Positions 1 to 10,285 of a DNA stretch of 64,000 nucleotides are shown one piece after another; position 1 is the first letter of the stretch; every line of letters begins with the position of its first letter. Under the pieces are notes generated by a model, which saw nothing but the letters and a program-made list of their open reading frames with translations, did not search any database and was not told where the DNA came from. This stretch comes from Schistosoma haematobium (lineage: Eukaryota; Platyhelminthes; Trematoda; Strigeidida; Schistosomatidae), in the NCBI RefSeq assembly GCF_000699445.3, contig NC_067195.1:20221287-20285286 (forward strand), in the 5' to 3' direction. Made by a program: the position numbers and the translations under genes.

Positions 1-19
1 TGGAGATAGTTGTGCTGTA

Positions 20-180
20 ATTAAAATCATGAACTGATTAATGTTATACCACTACTGGGAACCTGAAAGCACTAGACAGGCGTCTTGTCCTAGTATAAAA
101 CTCATCAGAGGTGCCTACGATTCTGTATATGGGACTCGAACCCAGGACTTTTGGTCTCTAGACTACTGAGTGGACATCCG
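20..180 (-). repeat. SM-alpha-type tRNA-related SINE with hammerhead relic
   Basis: On the minus strand the block has a tRNA-like head: an A-box-like stretch near 165-178 and a perfect pol III B box at 131-143 (minus GGGTTCGAGTCCC). A hammerhead-like segment follows at 69-114. This order is that of the schistosome SM-alpha retroposon, which is transcribed by pol III. The copy is old: the ribozyme core is damaged and no target-site duplication was identified. Boundaries are approximate. Confidence 0.7.
69..114 (-). ncRNA. degenerate hammerhead ribozyme motif
   Basis: Minus strand reads a conserved core CTGATGAG (101-108), a stem-II-like segment, then AAGAC where the family has GAAAC, then a short stem III and GTC before TAGTGC (69-74), which would pair with GCACC (110-114) as stem I. 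The first catalytic box is intact, but the GAA box is mutated, so self-cleavage is probably lost. Confidence 0.55.
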
Positions 181-185
181 GCGGC

Positions 186-1226
186 GTTAATGTCTAATTT
201 CAATCAATCTATGATATTGAGCGACCACCTCTCTGTTTAAGATCAGATATATTAACGTTAAAACCAAACTGTTTTCTGATATTCATATTGACATTAAATG
301 ACTGAGTACCCTCCAAATTGTATCTATAAGGCGCTGTCTTGAATTCATTTGGACGAATTTGAGAAATGCATTAATAATCGGGTTTACTCTAGCGTAATAT
401 AAGTTCACATTATACTCCAGGTTGAAATCAATGATGCAACTTGCTGACGATTGCCAAATAACTTGAACCCTGGGTTTACGGTTCTCTGTTGATTACTTCC
501 AACCACCTAACGACAAAACATAGTTCACACAATGCGGAGTAGTCAATGAGACTAGTGATCACACTGCAATCTGATCGATAGAATGCGATCAGCACTAAAA
601 GACAAGATAAATATGACACTGGTCAGCAATCAGTGGTCGATCAATGGTGAAAATGTGTCATTGTCACGGATCAGTTGCTGCTCGGGTAACTCAGTAGTAA
701 CATCTCAGACTGAGTTGGGTGACGTAGGACCAGACCTGCCGGGCAGCACAATTCTTCCAAAGACTACAGGTACATTCCGTTGACGAGTGCCAAGTAGCAT
801 GAAACTTTTAAGTAGGACTTCCTGCCAACTACCTCCAACCACACAACAACTTTGTTGAAAAATTAATCAGTATGTTTTGAAATGATCAGATCAGCAATTT
901 CATCGAAAATTCACCTCCAATTACTGAAAAGCACTTTTCATGTTCTTTGTTTCTATGACTAAATGAGGCACCGAAAATCAAAATTGAGACATAATTACCA
1001 AACTGAAACTAAAGAATAAAACAACCAGATTTATAAGAAGTATTTCAGCACCAAACATGTTGGATCTATGTAGTTTACTAAACGTGAGATATACACGATG
1101 TCTTATCCGACAGACACAATCGACACACAGCCTGGGAAAGATGTGCATTTGATCAGGTTGTTATACCTAATTAGCATGAGATGGAAATAAAGAGGTTGAA
1201 ATAATGTAGTAGCAATGATAGGAAGT
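186..1226. other. no recognisable gene
   Basis: AT-rich sequence with only short chance open frames, including one of 66 codons at 583-783 without a recognisable motif. Nothing supports a gene or a classifiable repeat here. Confidence 0.5.
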
Positions 1227-2130
1227 CTAAACTTCAGGAATATAATTTGGAAAGATAGAGTAAAGAGTATACCTGGAGAAATACTGGAATTCTAGATCGA
1301 AAAGATAGAGCGAATGTGCCGTTGACAATGATTCTGATGTATCATCCAGTATCAAACCACTGACTGTGGTCATAGCGGGTACCCCAACCAAGTTGTATGC
1401 ATCTACTTGCATGTCTCAATGATCTTAGGAATTAATGACAAGTTCCGATTTGGTCGCTCCTAGATATCTTCCAACATGCTTTTGAGCTAGGAACCATTGG
1501 TCATCGAGGTAGACGGTGGTTAGACATACTCGACATGTAACCACCTTAGTCCCTGAAGATCCATTACCTTTCCAACCGATTCCCTACCTATACCGAATAT
1601 CCTATACCTCACCTCAACATCGCACACTCAGTTGTTCAAACAACCTGAGCAACGTTCCAAACAAACCTGTGATCAAAAACCTTTAGCCTACACTTGCCTT
1701 CTACTTTCACAGACCACGTTTCACAGCCACAAAGTAGAGCACAGTAAATTGCTGCTCAGTATAACACCCTTTTGTTGGCATACGCCAAAGGAACCCGCCG
1801 AGATTTTGTCAGATACCAACTCTTAAGGGCTGATCATACTTTCAGGATAAGTGAAGTGGTCGATATACTCAATTACTTCACTCATCATTGGCTAAGACGT
1901 TAACCCCAATCAGTCGTGAAGCAATATTTTCCATTTAGAAGAGGGGGATCGCATTTAGGACAAACTTGCGTTGTTCCTTAAAGGGTATTTAAAAGACTAT
2001 ACTTTGTCAACCTTGGCCAAATAGGAATGAGTGGTCTATATACTTTATGTCTATAAGAAAACCTGGTAGGAGAGTGATCCTTGAGAAGTTAGCAGAAAAT
2101 GTTATTTCAAGGAGGATATCGATGATCAGA
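1227..2130 (-). mobile_element. ancient RTE LINE remnant (reverse transcriptase to C-terminus)
   Basis: Blocks align by eye, in order, with the minus-strand RTE copy A (20,999-24,922). 1,440-1,560 matches its C-terminal 'cttccaacat...catcgagg' stretch. 1,690-1,800 matches the segment after the catalytic box. 1,840-1,985 matches the 'gataagtgaag..gtcga' to 'atcgca..t' stretch that codes the thumb region. Many indels and stops show it is long dead. The limits are uncertain by about 100 bp. Confidence 0.6.
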
Positions 2131-2424
2131 TCAAACGAAATGGGACAGCCAGCAGCCTTAACGAAGATTAATTAAGGTGGGGAGTTCGCACTAAGCTTTA
2201 ACTCCCAGTCAGTCACTCCGTGGAACCTGGTACATATGTACTGCTCAGTGTGATAGATAAACGAACACACCAATGACAAGACTAACCCACCACCACCACA
2301 TCAACATTTTCTGACTTTGTATGACCATGCCTTGTTTAGTTTATTACCAATCATAATTTTTATGTTTATCACAAACGATATTAGGTTTCTTGACTCGTTT
2401 TCCCTATCCTCTTGGGACAGTCAG

Positions 2425-2843
2425 CTCTCCATCTCCAAATGCTTTCACATGGTCATGAGTATACAGCCACTGCCTTCTTGTGTTGTTTACGAAATTAAGA
2501 GGACGAAAAGCGAATGTTCGGTGTTTTAACCGGGTTGGTGGATTATGGAGGACCCACCTACGGGAGTTAGAAAACTCTGCTTCCAAACCAATGGTGCACA
2601 TGGGGTTCAGGATCCTCGGGGAACAAAGGGCGTACGAACCAATTATTGGTCACCGGCTACCATGGGACTGCATCAGACCTTTAGGTCGAAGGCTTCGGGT
2701 GTGGCCCCCTAAGAAAACCATCTGCTTCGGTCTGTGCACCCGGACAGTATCACAGCCCACATACAAATAAAGTGACTTGTGTGGCACATATGTATTCGGT
2801 GACCCTTTGTGCCAATATTTGTGTCCAAATAAATAAATAAATC
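2425..2843 (+). repeat. dispersed SINE-like retroposon, copy S1
   Basis: Closely related copies occur at 26,281-26,712 (minus) and 56,221-56,688 (plus). It ends in an (AAAT)n tail at 2,826-2,843. The last ~65 bp before the tail (about 2,785-2,825) match the 3' end of RTE copy D at 32,740-32,805, suggesting mobilisation by that LINE. Short open frames inside are not conserved between copies, so I do not read them as coding. Confidence 0.75.
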
Positions 2844-2999
2844 CTTTGGCTACTGTTTGGTATGTTACTTATGTCTCTCTTTCCATGTTTAATAGACTGT
2901 GTTAATTATTTATTTTGTATACTGACAGTTAATTTACGTTTTAAAAACAGTTTATCAAGCCAAATGGCTTACTTGTTTTGCTTTGGCTACGCTAGGATT

Positions 3000-3580
3000 C
3001 TGTGCTCGATAGTTTAGTGAATAGTTTAGAACTGCATCCGCAGGAAATTACTTGCTACATGTACATTGATCCAAGTTGCCATACCCCATTAGCACAGAGA
3101 GATAAAATTGTCAGGCCAAATCTCAGAATAGTAGAGGTAGTAGTAACAGTATCAGTTGTAATAGTAATGATTAGGCATGGAAGATACGATTCGAGAAAAT
3201 ATAAATTAGTAAAACAAAAAACGTTGGGGAATTTAGAATTTGGAGGAAGATAAAGAACGGATGTACCTGGGTCCCTGCAAACGGTTTCGATCCATACCAC
3301 TCAGTCTCCAACCATTGGTTATGATAATCACGCGGACTCCAATCAGGTATTCCACACCTATTATCATGGCTTAATCCAACTCTCAGTGACTTCATAGACT
3401 GTTGACATGTTTTGGTTTGGCCGCCCCCAGCTTTCTTCCAGCATACTACTACGCCAGACAAAATCGCCCGTCAAGGTAGGCGAAAGTTGGGCATATGAAA
3501 CGCATGTCCCAGTCAAGAGTAGAATGCTGTGTTAAGGTCAGAAAATACCACTACAGTTGGGCATGTGTATGTCTACTATC
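3000..3580 (-). mobile_element. RTE LINE remnant, 3' end
   Basis: The minus strand codes a decayed copy of the RTE C-terminal peptide. Residues such as CWKKA.GGQTKT and WSPRD..NQWLET are visible within 3,240-3,460, and 3' UTR blocks at 3,060-3,180 match those of copy A. At about 3,517-3,575 the sequence jumps to an upstream reverse-transcriptase segment, so most of the domain is deleted. It probably belongs with the endonuclease piece at 4,380-5,070. Confidence 0.7.
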
Positions 3581-4379
3581 AGGGTTTGTTGCTCTATCTC
3601 GTTTCAAGATTACATTTACTCTTTTAAATCCTCTTAAGATCTGGTGGACTTGAGTCAATTTCTCACTGTTTTTTTGGGAACAGAAGCTAATTGAAGGGAA
3701 ATTTAGTTGTAGTTAGTGTTCGGGATATCGTTCTTAACTTCCAAATTGAGTGAATAATAGCCTTCTTTTTTGAGATAGTCTCACTGACACATGCATTCCA
3801 TACCTGTTTTCTTGATAAGTAGGCAGAGTTGTGTAGTGTTACCTATCGACTGTCTTTCCCATCCATCTTGGTTTTGTTGTTCAATACTCCTCAATATCGT
3901 TGCATAAACTTTTTCTTAGTTTATGCTTTAGTCTCTTTTGTTATTTATCGCTCTCAGAGACTGTCGGGATCATTTATCGGACCTTTATCGATTCAGTGGA
4001 TGTCATCAGAACTTAATGATTTTTAATAACCTTTTGGTTTAAATTGTTGAGATGTTATTACTGTATTAACAGCTGCCTAGATAACTTTTTAGGCTTCTTC
4101 AAGGTAATCTGTTTCATTACGATAGACTAAGTGGTTATCCAATATTTCCTCAAACAGATCATTGACCTTTTCATCTCTGAATCGATATCTAAGTGATCCT
4201 CCTGTTGTGAGTTTCTAATGTCTACTTCGATGTAAATGCGTCCCATCATTAAGGTAAGAATGGTGTTCAAGATTGTAATCTAATGTAAGCACTAGTCATT
4301 CATTGAGCCTCTCCAACGATGCTTAACGAAAATATGGTCCATTTGTGTCTATTGTCACGCTGGTGTCTGCAGGCGCCAG
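3581..4379. other. unassigned, inside broken RTE remnant
   Basis: AT-rich sequence between two pieces of the same decayed RTE. I see no clear homology to the other RTE copies in this window and no gene. Confidence 0.4.
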
Positions 4380-5070
4380 GTTAGAAACCGGCTTTCCTGA
4401 TGCCTTCAAGTTTGCACTTGCTAGGAATAATCGGTCGTCTGAGCGACATTGCAACAGACGGTCACTGTTATCTGTTTGTCAGGATGTGACACCGTACGAC
4501 CCGACTGAGTGTTTTCTAGTTTAACTTATTCGACCTATTTGAGCTCTTAAATCCCCTACTACGTCTATGCTTCTGACTTTCCGGAAGAGATCATGAAGTT
4601 TTCTGTAAAACTTGTCATTTACTCAACCTGAGCTGCATTTAGTAGAGGCATGAACAGAAACGACGGAAAGGTGTGTCGAAACCTTTCTCAATTTTTAATG
4701 CACAATTGAGACGGACAACACAAGAGACTTTCGACAGTAATCTAGTCGAGAAGCGCCTATCCTGTCTTCATACTTGGTGCTATACCTACAGAGGCATGAC
4801 CAAGACAAGTCGGTCGCGTCTCCAGATACACGAAAGGTAAGTTTCGTTGGATCATTATGTCTACTAATTAAGGTTGAGTGAATGAACATGCTGGGATTCT
4901 GTATACATGCTTCTAGAACACGGTATATATTAATAGCACGAGAGTCTACAGTCATGGTTAGTGACTTTAGTTGTCCAATTCAATACAAGGTTCAGGCATT
5001 ACAAGCTCTTGTACATAATTTGAGACGAAGTTTCAGGAGACCAGTGATAACATTTTGTGACAGTTAGTAT
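4380..5070 (-). mobile_element. RTE LINE remnant, endonuclease region
   Basis: Matches copy A between about 23,590 and 24,240. Shared blocks include 'caacagacggtc' followed by 'gttatctgtt', 'tttctgtaaaac' before 'tcattt', and the terminal 'gagacgaagtttcaggagacca' stretch, which is divided by small indels. Frame is lost throughout. It lies upstream (on the minus strand) of the 3,000-3,580 piece, in the order expected for one element. Confidence 0.65.
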
Positions 5071-5407
5071 TGGTAGCGCATGTTGAAGTCGAAGACATGA
5101 AGGTTGATAGTAGAAGCAGGGGCAATATTTGATAGTGGGGTTTGATCATAAACGAGGTGATCTTGTGAGTTGTCAGAGTCCACACTGGAATTGTAACTAT
5201 CATATCCAATAAGCATCATTAACATAAAGCTTGTGAACACGTTATTGTTGCTCTTACTAACATTAACATGGAAACAACAATATTACTATGTATTCACAAT
5301 AGGTAGGAAACATAAGTAATAATAGAATTATTAAAAATGAATGTCTAGCAAATTACACAAAATAAAAAAGTTAGTGACGCACATAAATGCCGCAACGTTG
5401 CCCTTAC
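5071..5407. other. RTCA intron 7 (partial), nothing else seen
   Basis: Lies downstream (minus strand) of the last identifiable RTCA exon. It begins after a strong GTAAGG donor at 5,407. AT-rich, without a further recognisable cyclase exon. Confidence 0.5.
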
Positions 5408-5504
5408 AACGATCACTGCTTTCTTGGAATGAATCAATATTTATAGGACATGAGAAACATTTGCTGAGACAACGCAACGCCTCATCTTTCACTTCATGAG
5501 CAAC
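5408..5504 (-). CDS. RTCA: RTCA exon 7
   Basis: Codes VAHEVKDEALRCLSKCF through FQESSDR. It begins after TTTAG (5,505-5,509) in phase 0, following the VPLK end of exon 6 as in animal homologues (VPFKVA). The preferred donor is GTAAGG at 5,407; a read-through end is less likely. The next exon should begin with the glycine-rich segment and ETSTG motif, which I could not find. Confidence 0.8.
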
Positions 5505-7156
5505 CTAAATTAATAAGATCGAAAACAAAAATAGTTCAAAGAATGCTGTATCAAGATACAATCAAACTCCGTAAGATTAATTTTATTGAGTAAATAACGT
5601 CAGAATATTTTAATGCACAGCTTTCATGTGGTCTAGAAAAGTAAACGCTATTTTGCAGTAAAAATTACATTACTAACACTGCTACTAAGTACTTATGCAA
5701 GTGTAGTAGAACGTTTTGGGAAGACGAACACCTAAACACTTTAAGTTACGCACCTGATTTCACGTTAAAAAGACGTAAAATGGTGACGATTTAAATGGCA
5801 TACCTTGGGCATTTAAACGAACAAGTAATCCTGTAAACTGGTCTCAAACTGTAAATCGACTTGTTATGAGAAAAGGATTTTCAAGGAGTGACATAAATGA
5901 ACTAATATGTGCTACACATTCAATGTATTATTTGATGAACTATGCAAAGTCTGCGCACACGAATAACAACACTTATAAAAATACAAACAACCACTACTAC
6001 GCGGACGACTGTCACTAGCAGTAGATCTCCAGGTCACGTTACAATGCTAGATGAGAATTCTAGGTAATTTATAGTCACCATGAAACCTATATAGGTCAGA
6101 AATTAAATACAAGTTTTAGAAATCATTAGTTGTCACCAAGCACAAGTAATATCCACAAACTCTATTATCTAGGGGATCAAGGACTACCCACAGGGTTGTT
6201 ATTACGGTTATTACAGATATTACGCGGAATATTTAAAAGTGCATATTTCAAATGAACAAAAATTAACCACACACGTACCAAACAGGTCATTTTGAAAGTG
6301 AAAACTAAGTTATTTTAGGTTTTTTAACAACAACAAGTGACATTACCTTTAGTGGAACTCTTCCTGCAACAAGAGAATAACCACTGACTTTCTCAACGGT
6401 TCCTGAATTTAACAAAGAAATGGGAGAAAGTGGCTCTTTTAAAGGTGAAATCAGTACTTTGACAACCCCTCCACCTAATGGATGAAACCCTCTGCCTTCA
6501 TAATCAACGATTAATAAGCACTCACCGTCGAACGACTTTTACCTCACAAACCAAACCCATTTTTCTAAAGTAATGTGATGTTACCTGACAAACTTTAGTC
6601 TTTGTATTTTTATAAGTTACCTCAATCATATAGTTGATTGGAGGTGCAAACAATGTATCTGTACCACCACGCAACAACAGTTCACTCTGATTGGAAGCAA
6701 ACGCTAACACTGGCGCTACAGCTTGTAGCATCAGTGAGACTGACCTTACATAAAGCTTGTAAATAGTTTTACTGACATACCCTGCCGTCTTAGCATCAGC
6801 TTCATACGAACCGGGAGAAATCTGACCAGGTATTAACCGAATTTCCATAGATCCAACTGCACACGACAATAAATGACCACAACACACTCTACTAGCGAGT
6901 TCGACGGCAGCTGCGTGTTGACTTCTGGGAACGAAATCTACTAATAACAAAAATAACCACCTGAGACCTGGATCCTGTCGACCAGCTCGAATATTAAACA
7001 ACTCGATGGGTCTTTTCGTTATCACTGCTATCGAGACAGCGTTACGTAGGATTTGACCGCCCTATGCGAACATGATTTTCAAACTTTAAATGTACATACA
7101 CTCTCCAACACAGACCCATCAACCAAGGTTGCATGGGAGGTATCCAAATCACCCAT
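5408..7156 (-). CDS. RTCA: RNA 3'-terminal phosphate cyclase, exons 1-7 (partial at 3' end)
   Basis: The encoded enzyme class converts RNA 3'-phosphate ends to 2',3'-cyclic phosphates using ATP. Joining exons 7100-7156, 6961-7061, 6781-6924, 6621-6744, 6526-6584, 6347-6491 and 5408-5504 gives about 242 codons in one frame. Family motifs appear in the right order: LVDGSVLESGGQILR, IRAGRQDPGLRSQH, TAGSVSLMLQ, GGTDTLFAPP, RGFHPLGGG and AGRVPLKVA. The start ATG at 7,154-7,156 gives a short leader before VDGS, as in animal homologues. All exon junctions have GT-AG ends and consistent phases. Introns 1-5 are 38, 36, 36, 36 and 34 nt; intron 6 is 842 nt. Animal RTCA is roughly 360 residues, so about 120 C-terminal residues, including the catalytic-histidine region, are missing here and probably lie beyond the left edge. 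A CR1 LINE ends 69 bp upstream of the start codon. Confidence 0.93.
6347..6491 (-). CDS. RTCA: RTCA exon 6
   Basis: Codes GFHPLGGGVVKVLISPLKEP through AGRVPLK. The glycine-rich RG.xPxGGG motif is a family hallmark. It ends in phase 0 at donor GTAATG (6,346). Intron 6 runs 5,505-6,346 (842 nt), AT-rich, with nothing recognised inside. Confidence 0.9.
6526..6584 (-). CDS. RTCA: RTCA exon 5
   Basis: Codes VTSHYFRKMGLVCEVKVVR plus two bases of the next Arg codon. Donor GTGAGT at 6,525. Intron 5 (6,492-6,525) is 34 nt, and splicing it out regenerates the family motif RGFHPLGGG. Confidence 0.9.
6621..6744 (-). CDS. RTCA: RTCA exon 4
   Basis: Codes SVSLMLQAVAPVLAFA, SELLLRGGTDTLFAPP and INYMIE. 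The restored TAG-SVSLMLQ junction across the 36-nt intron matches the conserved TAGS..LL.Q motif. It ends in phase 0 before donor GTAACT; intron 4 is 36 nt (6,585-6,620). Confidence 0.9.
6781..6924 (-). CDS. RTCA: RTCA exon 3
   Basis: Codes SQHAAAVELASRVCCG through YEADAKTA, completing the Arg codon of exon 2. The segment corresponds to the PQHL to ADTKTAG part of the family. It ends GG before donor GTATGT. Intron 3 is 36 nt (6,745-6,780). Confidence 0.9.
6961..7061 (-). CDS. RTCA: RTCA exon 2
   Basis: Codes GGQILRNAVSIAV through IRAGRQDPGL, plus two bases of an Arg codon. It follows acceptor TAG (7,062-7,064). Intron 2 is 36 nt (6,925-6,960), begins GTGGTT and ends CCCAG; it has no stop in frame, so naive translation reads straight through it. 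Confidence 0.9.
7100..7156 (-). CDS. RTCA: RTCA exon 1
   Basis: Codes MGDLDTSHATLVDGSVLES. Ends at the strong donor GTATGT (7,099); intron 1 is 38 nt (7,062-7,099). The VDGS..E motif marks the cyclase N-terminus. The Gly normally following Glu is Ser here (ESGGQ for EGGGQ). Confidence 0.88.
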
Positions 7157-7225
7157 CACACTTGAAAAGAAACCTATGAATTTCGGTCTTAAGCACTTTG
7201 CGTCTAGACTGACGGCACTTTGTGT

Positions 7226-7243
7226 GTTCAAATGGTTCAAATG
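7226..7243 (-). repeat. CR1 3'-terminal 9-bp tandem repeat
   Basis: Two exact copies of GTTCAAATG (plus strand) followed by a partial third. CR1 elements characteristically end in a few copies of a short repeat rather than poly(A), so this sets the element's 3' boundary. Confidence 0.75.
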
Positions 7244-7368
7244 GTTGTGGACGGAATAGAAGAAGCTTTCGCTTAACAGGCTTCCGTGTCTAGTAGCAGG
7301 GGATCACCAAATCCTCCAGGCAGGAACCTAGGTATGTTAACAATAAAAAAGGAAAAGAAATTGGTAAA

Positions 7369-10285
7369 TCATAATGTGATGCTGTCCTTGGTCCTTAAGA
7401 ATAGGTCAAGTTGCCTCTTGAAGGACTCCTGAGAAGTCGCTTGGACTAGCTCGGCCGGCAGCGAATTCCAGCTTTTGACAACTCTTAAGGAGTAGAAGTT
7501 GTGTCTACATTCCGTCTTGCTATGTTGTGTTTCCAGTTTCTGGGTGTTACCCCTTAGATTATTATTCGAACTAAGCTTAAGTAGGTGTTTAAGAGGATGT
7601 CCAGAAGTGTTAAGAATACTATAAGCCATTAGTAAATCACCTCTAAGACGCCTATATTCTAGTGGGTAAAGGTCTAGTGAACGGAGGCGTTCTTCGTAAG
7701 GCTTAGATTTGAGTCCTCGAACTGATTTCGTGGCTCGCCGTTGGATACGCTCCAAAGTGACCTTGTCCTTATGGAGTGAGGGGGAGTACTATGTTTCCGT
7801 ACTCTAAATGGGGACGGATGAAACTATTGAAGATTGTATGGAAAGTTCGTCCGTCAAACTGTCCAAAAATGCGCTTCAACGTTACCAGTGCAAGGTTTGC
7901 TCGGAAGGCATTTTTGTCACAGTTAGCGTAAGACTTTAAGTCATGGGGCACCAGGACTCCTAAATCTTTTTCGACTTGGGATACTACTAGAGAGGAGTTT
8001 CCTAAGTTGTAACTGTAGTTTGCGACATGTCGCAGATGGACTACTTTACACTTTGAAGTGTTAAAGGTAAGTCCGTTGTCGTCTGCCCAACTTTGAAGTC
8101 GAGTCAGATCCTCCTGAAGTGCCTGTGTATCGTCTTGGTTGCGTATCTCTCTCCAAAGTTTCACGTCGTCGGCAAAAAGTAGTAAGTCTGACGTTACCTG
8201 TTGAGGAAGATCATTTATGTAGATCAAGAAGAGAAGAGGCCCTAGTACTGAGCCCTGGGGGACCCCACTAGGACATTCCATAGCCTGAGATAAAGTGAAA
8301 TTAACCCTAACCTTAAAGTGTCGATTTTTTAGGTATGAAGTAAGCCAATCGATTAGAGGTGGTTTGATACCTAGTCGTTTGAGCTTGTTGATAAGACACA
8401 AGTGGTTAACCTTATCAAAAGCTTTTGAGAAATCAAGGTAAATGACATCAACCTTTCCCTTGCAATCGAGGATGCTTGTCCAGCTGTCCACCGCAGTCAG
8501 CAGGTTGGTTATACAAGAGTAACCCTTCCTGAAACCATGCTGTTGGGGTGAGAAGAAATTTAAGGACAGTAGATAGTCATTTAAACCGTTGCATATCAGG
8601 GACTCCATGAGTTTTGAAGGTAATGACAGAAGAGCCACCGGCCGATAACTTGAAGGTTCATTGCGTCGACCACCTTTGAAAATTGGTGTGATGTGAGCCA
8701 ACTTCCAGTTTTCCGGTAATTTGCCTCGGCTAAGCGAGTGTGAAAACATCACGCTAAGCGGCGTTGCCAGGATTGAGGCTGCCTCCCTCAGTATGGCAGG
8801 ATGAACCATATCCGGGCCAGGAGAAGTGTCAAGTCTTAAGTGCTGCAATTTCCGGAACACCAAGTCAGCGCTTAGGTCCACTTCAGAAAGTCCTGTGGAG
8901 TTGGAGATGAGACTGTCGTCAATAAAGTTGATGTCAGCCGGTTGAAATGTTTGAGAGTAATGGGCCGCCAGAAGGTTAGCGGCGTCGCCATCGTTGTTGG
9001 TCGGGCCGTTAAGACCTAGCAGTTGAGAAACTCCTGTTTTGGCTTGACGAAGAGAGGCTGCATAACGGAATAGGCTTCTAGGGTTAGAGGCGAATTTGTC
9101 CATAAGCTTTGTTTGGTACTGAAGCCTGTCTTCTCTTATAGCCTTCGTGCATGTGTTCCTGATATGTTTGTATTGCCTATACGCTCCATCGTTATTAGTT
9201 CGTTTGTATTCCGCCCAACAGTGCCGTTTGCGGCTTAGGAGGCGAAGGGTACGGTTCTTGATTACTGTAGGTGGCTTGAAGCTTTTGGGAACCGTTTGAA
9301 GAACTGAATGGTCTGTAGCACATAAGAGCGTGTGCAGTAAGAAGTCCCAATGACCATCCACATCGATTTGAGGGTGAACATCCCAAACCACCTGTTGTAG
9401 ATAGTCATGTAGAGCTGGCACATTCAGCCGTTTAAAATTCCAACGCAAATTATTGTTGGGATACCTTAGCTTAGTTTTGATGACAAAACTGAAGGCTATG
9501 ACGGCATGATCGCTTTTTCCCAGAGGAGCCAGGATTGAGAGGTTGTCGACTAGGAATTCTTCGTTAGTGAATACACAGTCTAAGCGCGATGGTGTCTGAC
9601 TGTTTCTCCAACGAGTTGCCGACCTCACATTTTCATATAAGCCCAAGTCATCGATGAGGTTGAAGAACCGAGCTTCAATTGAGTTGTCGCCTCCAGTGTA
9701 CGTGTGTTCCGCGAAGTTGACTCTAGGGAGATTAAAGTCCCCTAGAATCAGGATGTGTGTGAAACCGAGACGGATAGAGCGGGATAGTCCTTCCAGCATA
9801 CGACTATCGTACTCGATGTCGGCAGTTGGCTTCCTGTAAATGACTCCGACTAGACACCTCGAAGTACTAGACAATCTTACAGAGCATCATATGGATTCCT
9901 CAAGATTGTTAAACTTGGGGTTGTGAACTTGGTGCACCTCCAAGCAAGAGCTTATGTATATGGCTACTCCGCCCTCAATTCCTGTTTTTCTGTCGTTGCG
10001 GAACAAAGTCATCCCAGGCAATGCTAACTCTTGGTCCGAGAACTGAGAAGATATCCATGTTTCAGATATTCCTATCAGATGGGCCTTATTAGCGTTGCTT
10101 AGTTCACGTAGTTCATCCAGTTTGTTTGGTAGACTCGCGGCGTTCATATATAAGCAGTTTATGCTTTCGATTTGGAACGCGTGAGCTTCGTCCTGTTTTT
10201 CTGTATGAACCTTATGTGAATGGACAGGTAGCCCACCTATGTGAGGTTTGCCGAGGTGGTAGGCCCTGTCCTTTACACGTTTTTT
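7369..10285 (-). pseudogene. CR1 ORF2: endonuclease-reverse transcriptase (two lesions)
   Basis: The open frame starts at the ORF1 slippery site (10,279-10,285) and has no ATG before 10,147. The endonuclease begins around INCLYMNAASLPNKLDEL, with GISETW, GDFNLP and SDHAVIAF motifs. The reverse transcriptase shows SPGPDMVHP, YRPVALL, QHGFRKGYSC, LDFSKAFD, GVPQGSVLGPLLF and the catalytic FADDVKLW near 8,165. A TGA at 9,887-9,889 interrupts the endonuclease between EESI and CSVRL; Trp is the likely ancestral residue. A one-base frameshift in the C-rich run near 7,775-7,785 separates HLEYGNIV from [17 protein letters not shown], the conserved C-terminus, which runs to 7,369. If restored, it would be roughly 970 residues, normal for CR1 ORF2. 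Confidence 0.9.
10222..10285 (-). promoter_or_regulatory. putative -1 ribosomal frameshift signal, CR1 ORF1/ORF2
   Basis: In the ORF1 frame the minus strand reads A_AAA_AAC (10,285-10,279), a canonical slippery heptamer, two codons before the ORF1 TAA. After a 7-nt spacer comes GGACAGG (10,271-10,265), perfectly complementary to CCTGTCC (10,228-10,222). The stem continues inward as CCTACC (10,263-10,258) pairing with GGTGGG (10,237-10,232, one G-U), across a 1x3 internal loop. Slipping back one base enters exactly the ORF2 frame, which has no ATG for about 130 nt. Confidence 0.72.

Noticed and set aside
6522..7025. A single 167-codon gene on the minus strand
   Set aside because: It reads through four introns. 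The family alignment needs three 36-nt segments removed, and its apparent start is a GTG inside exon 2.
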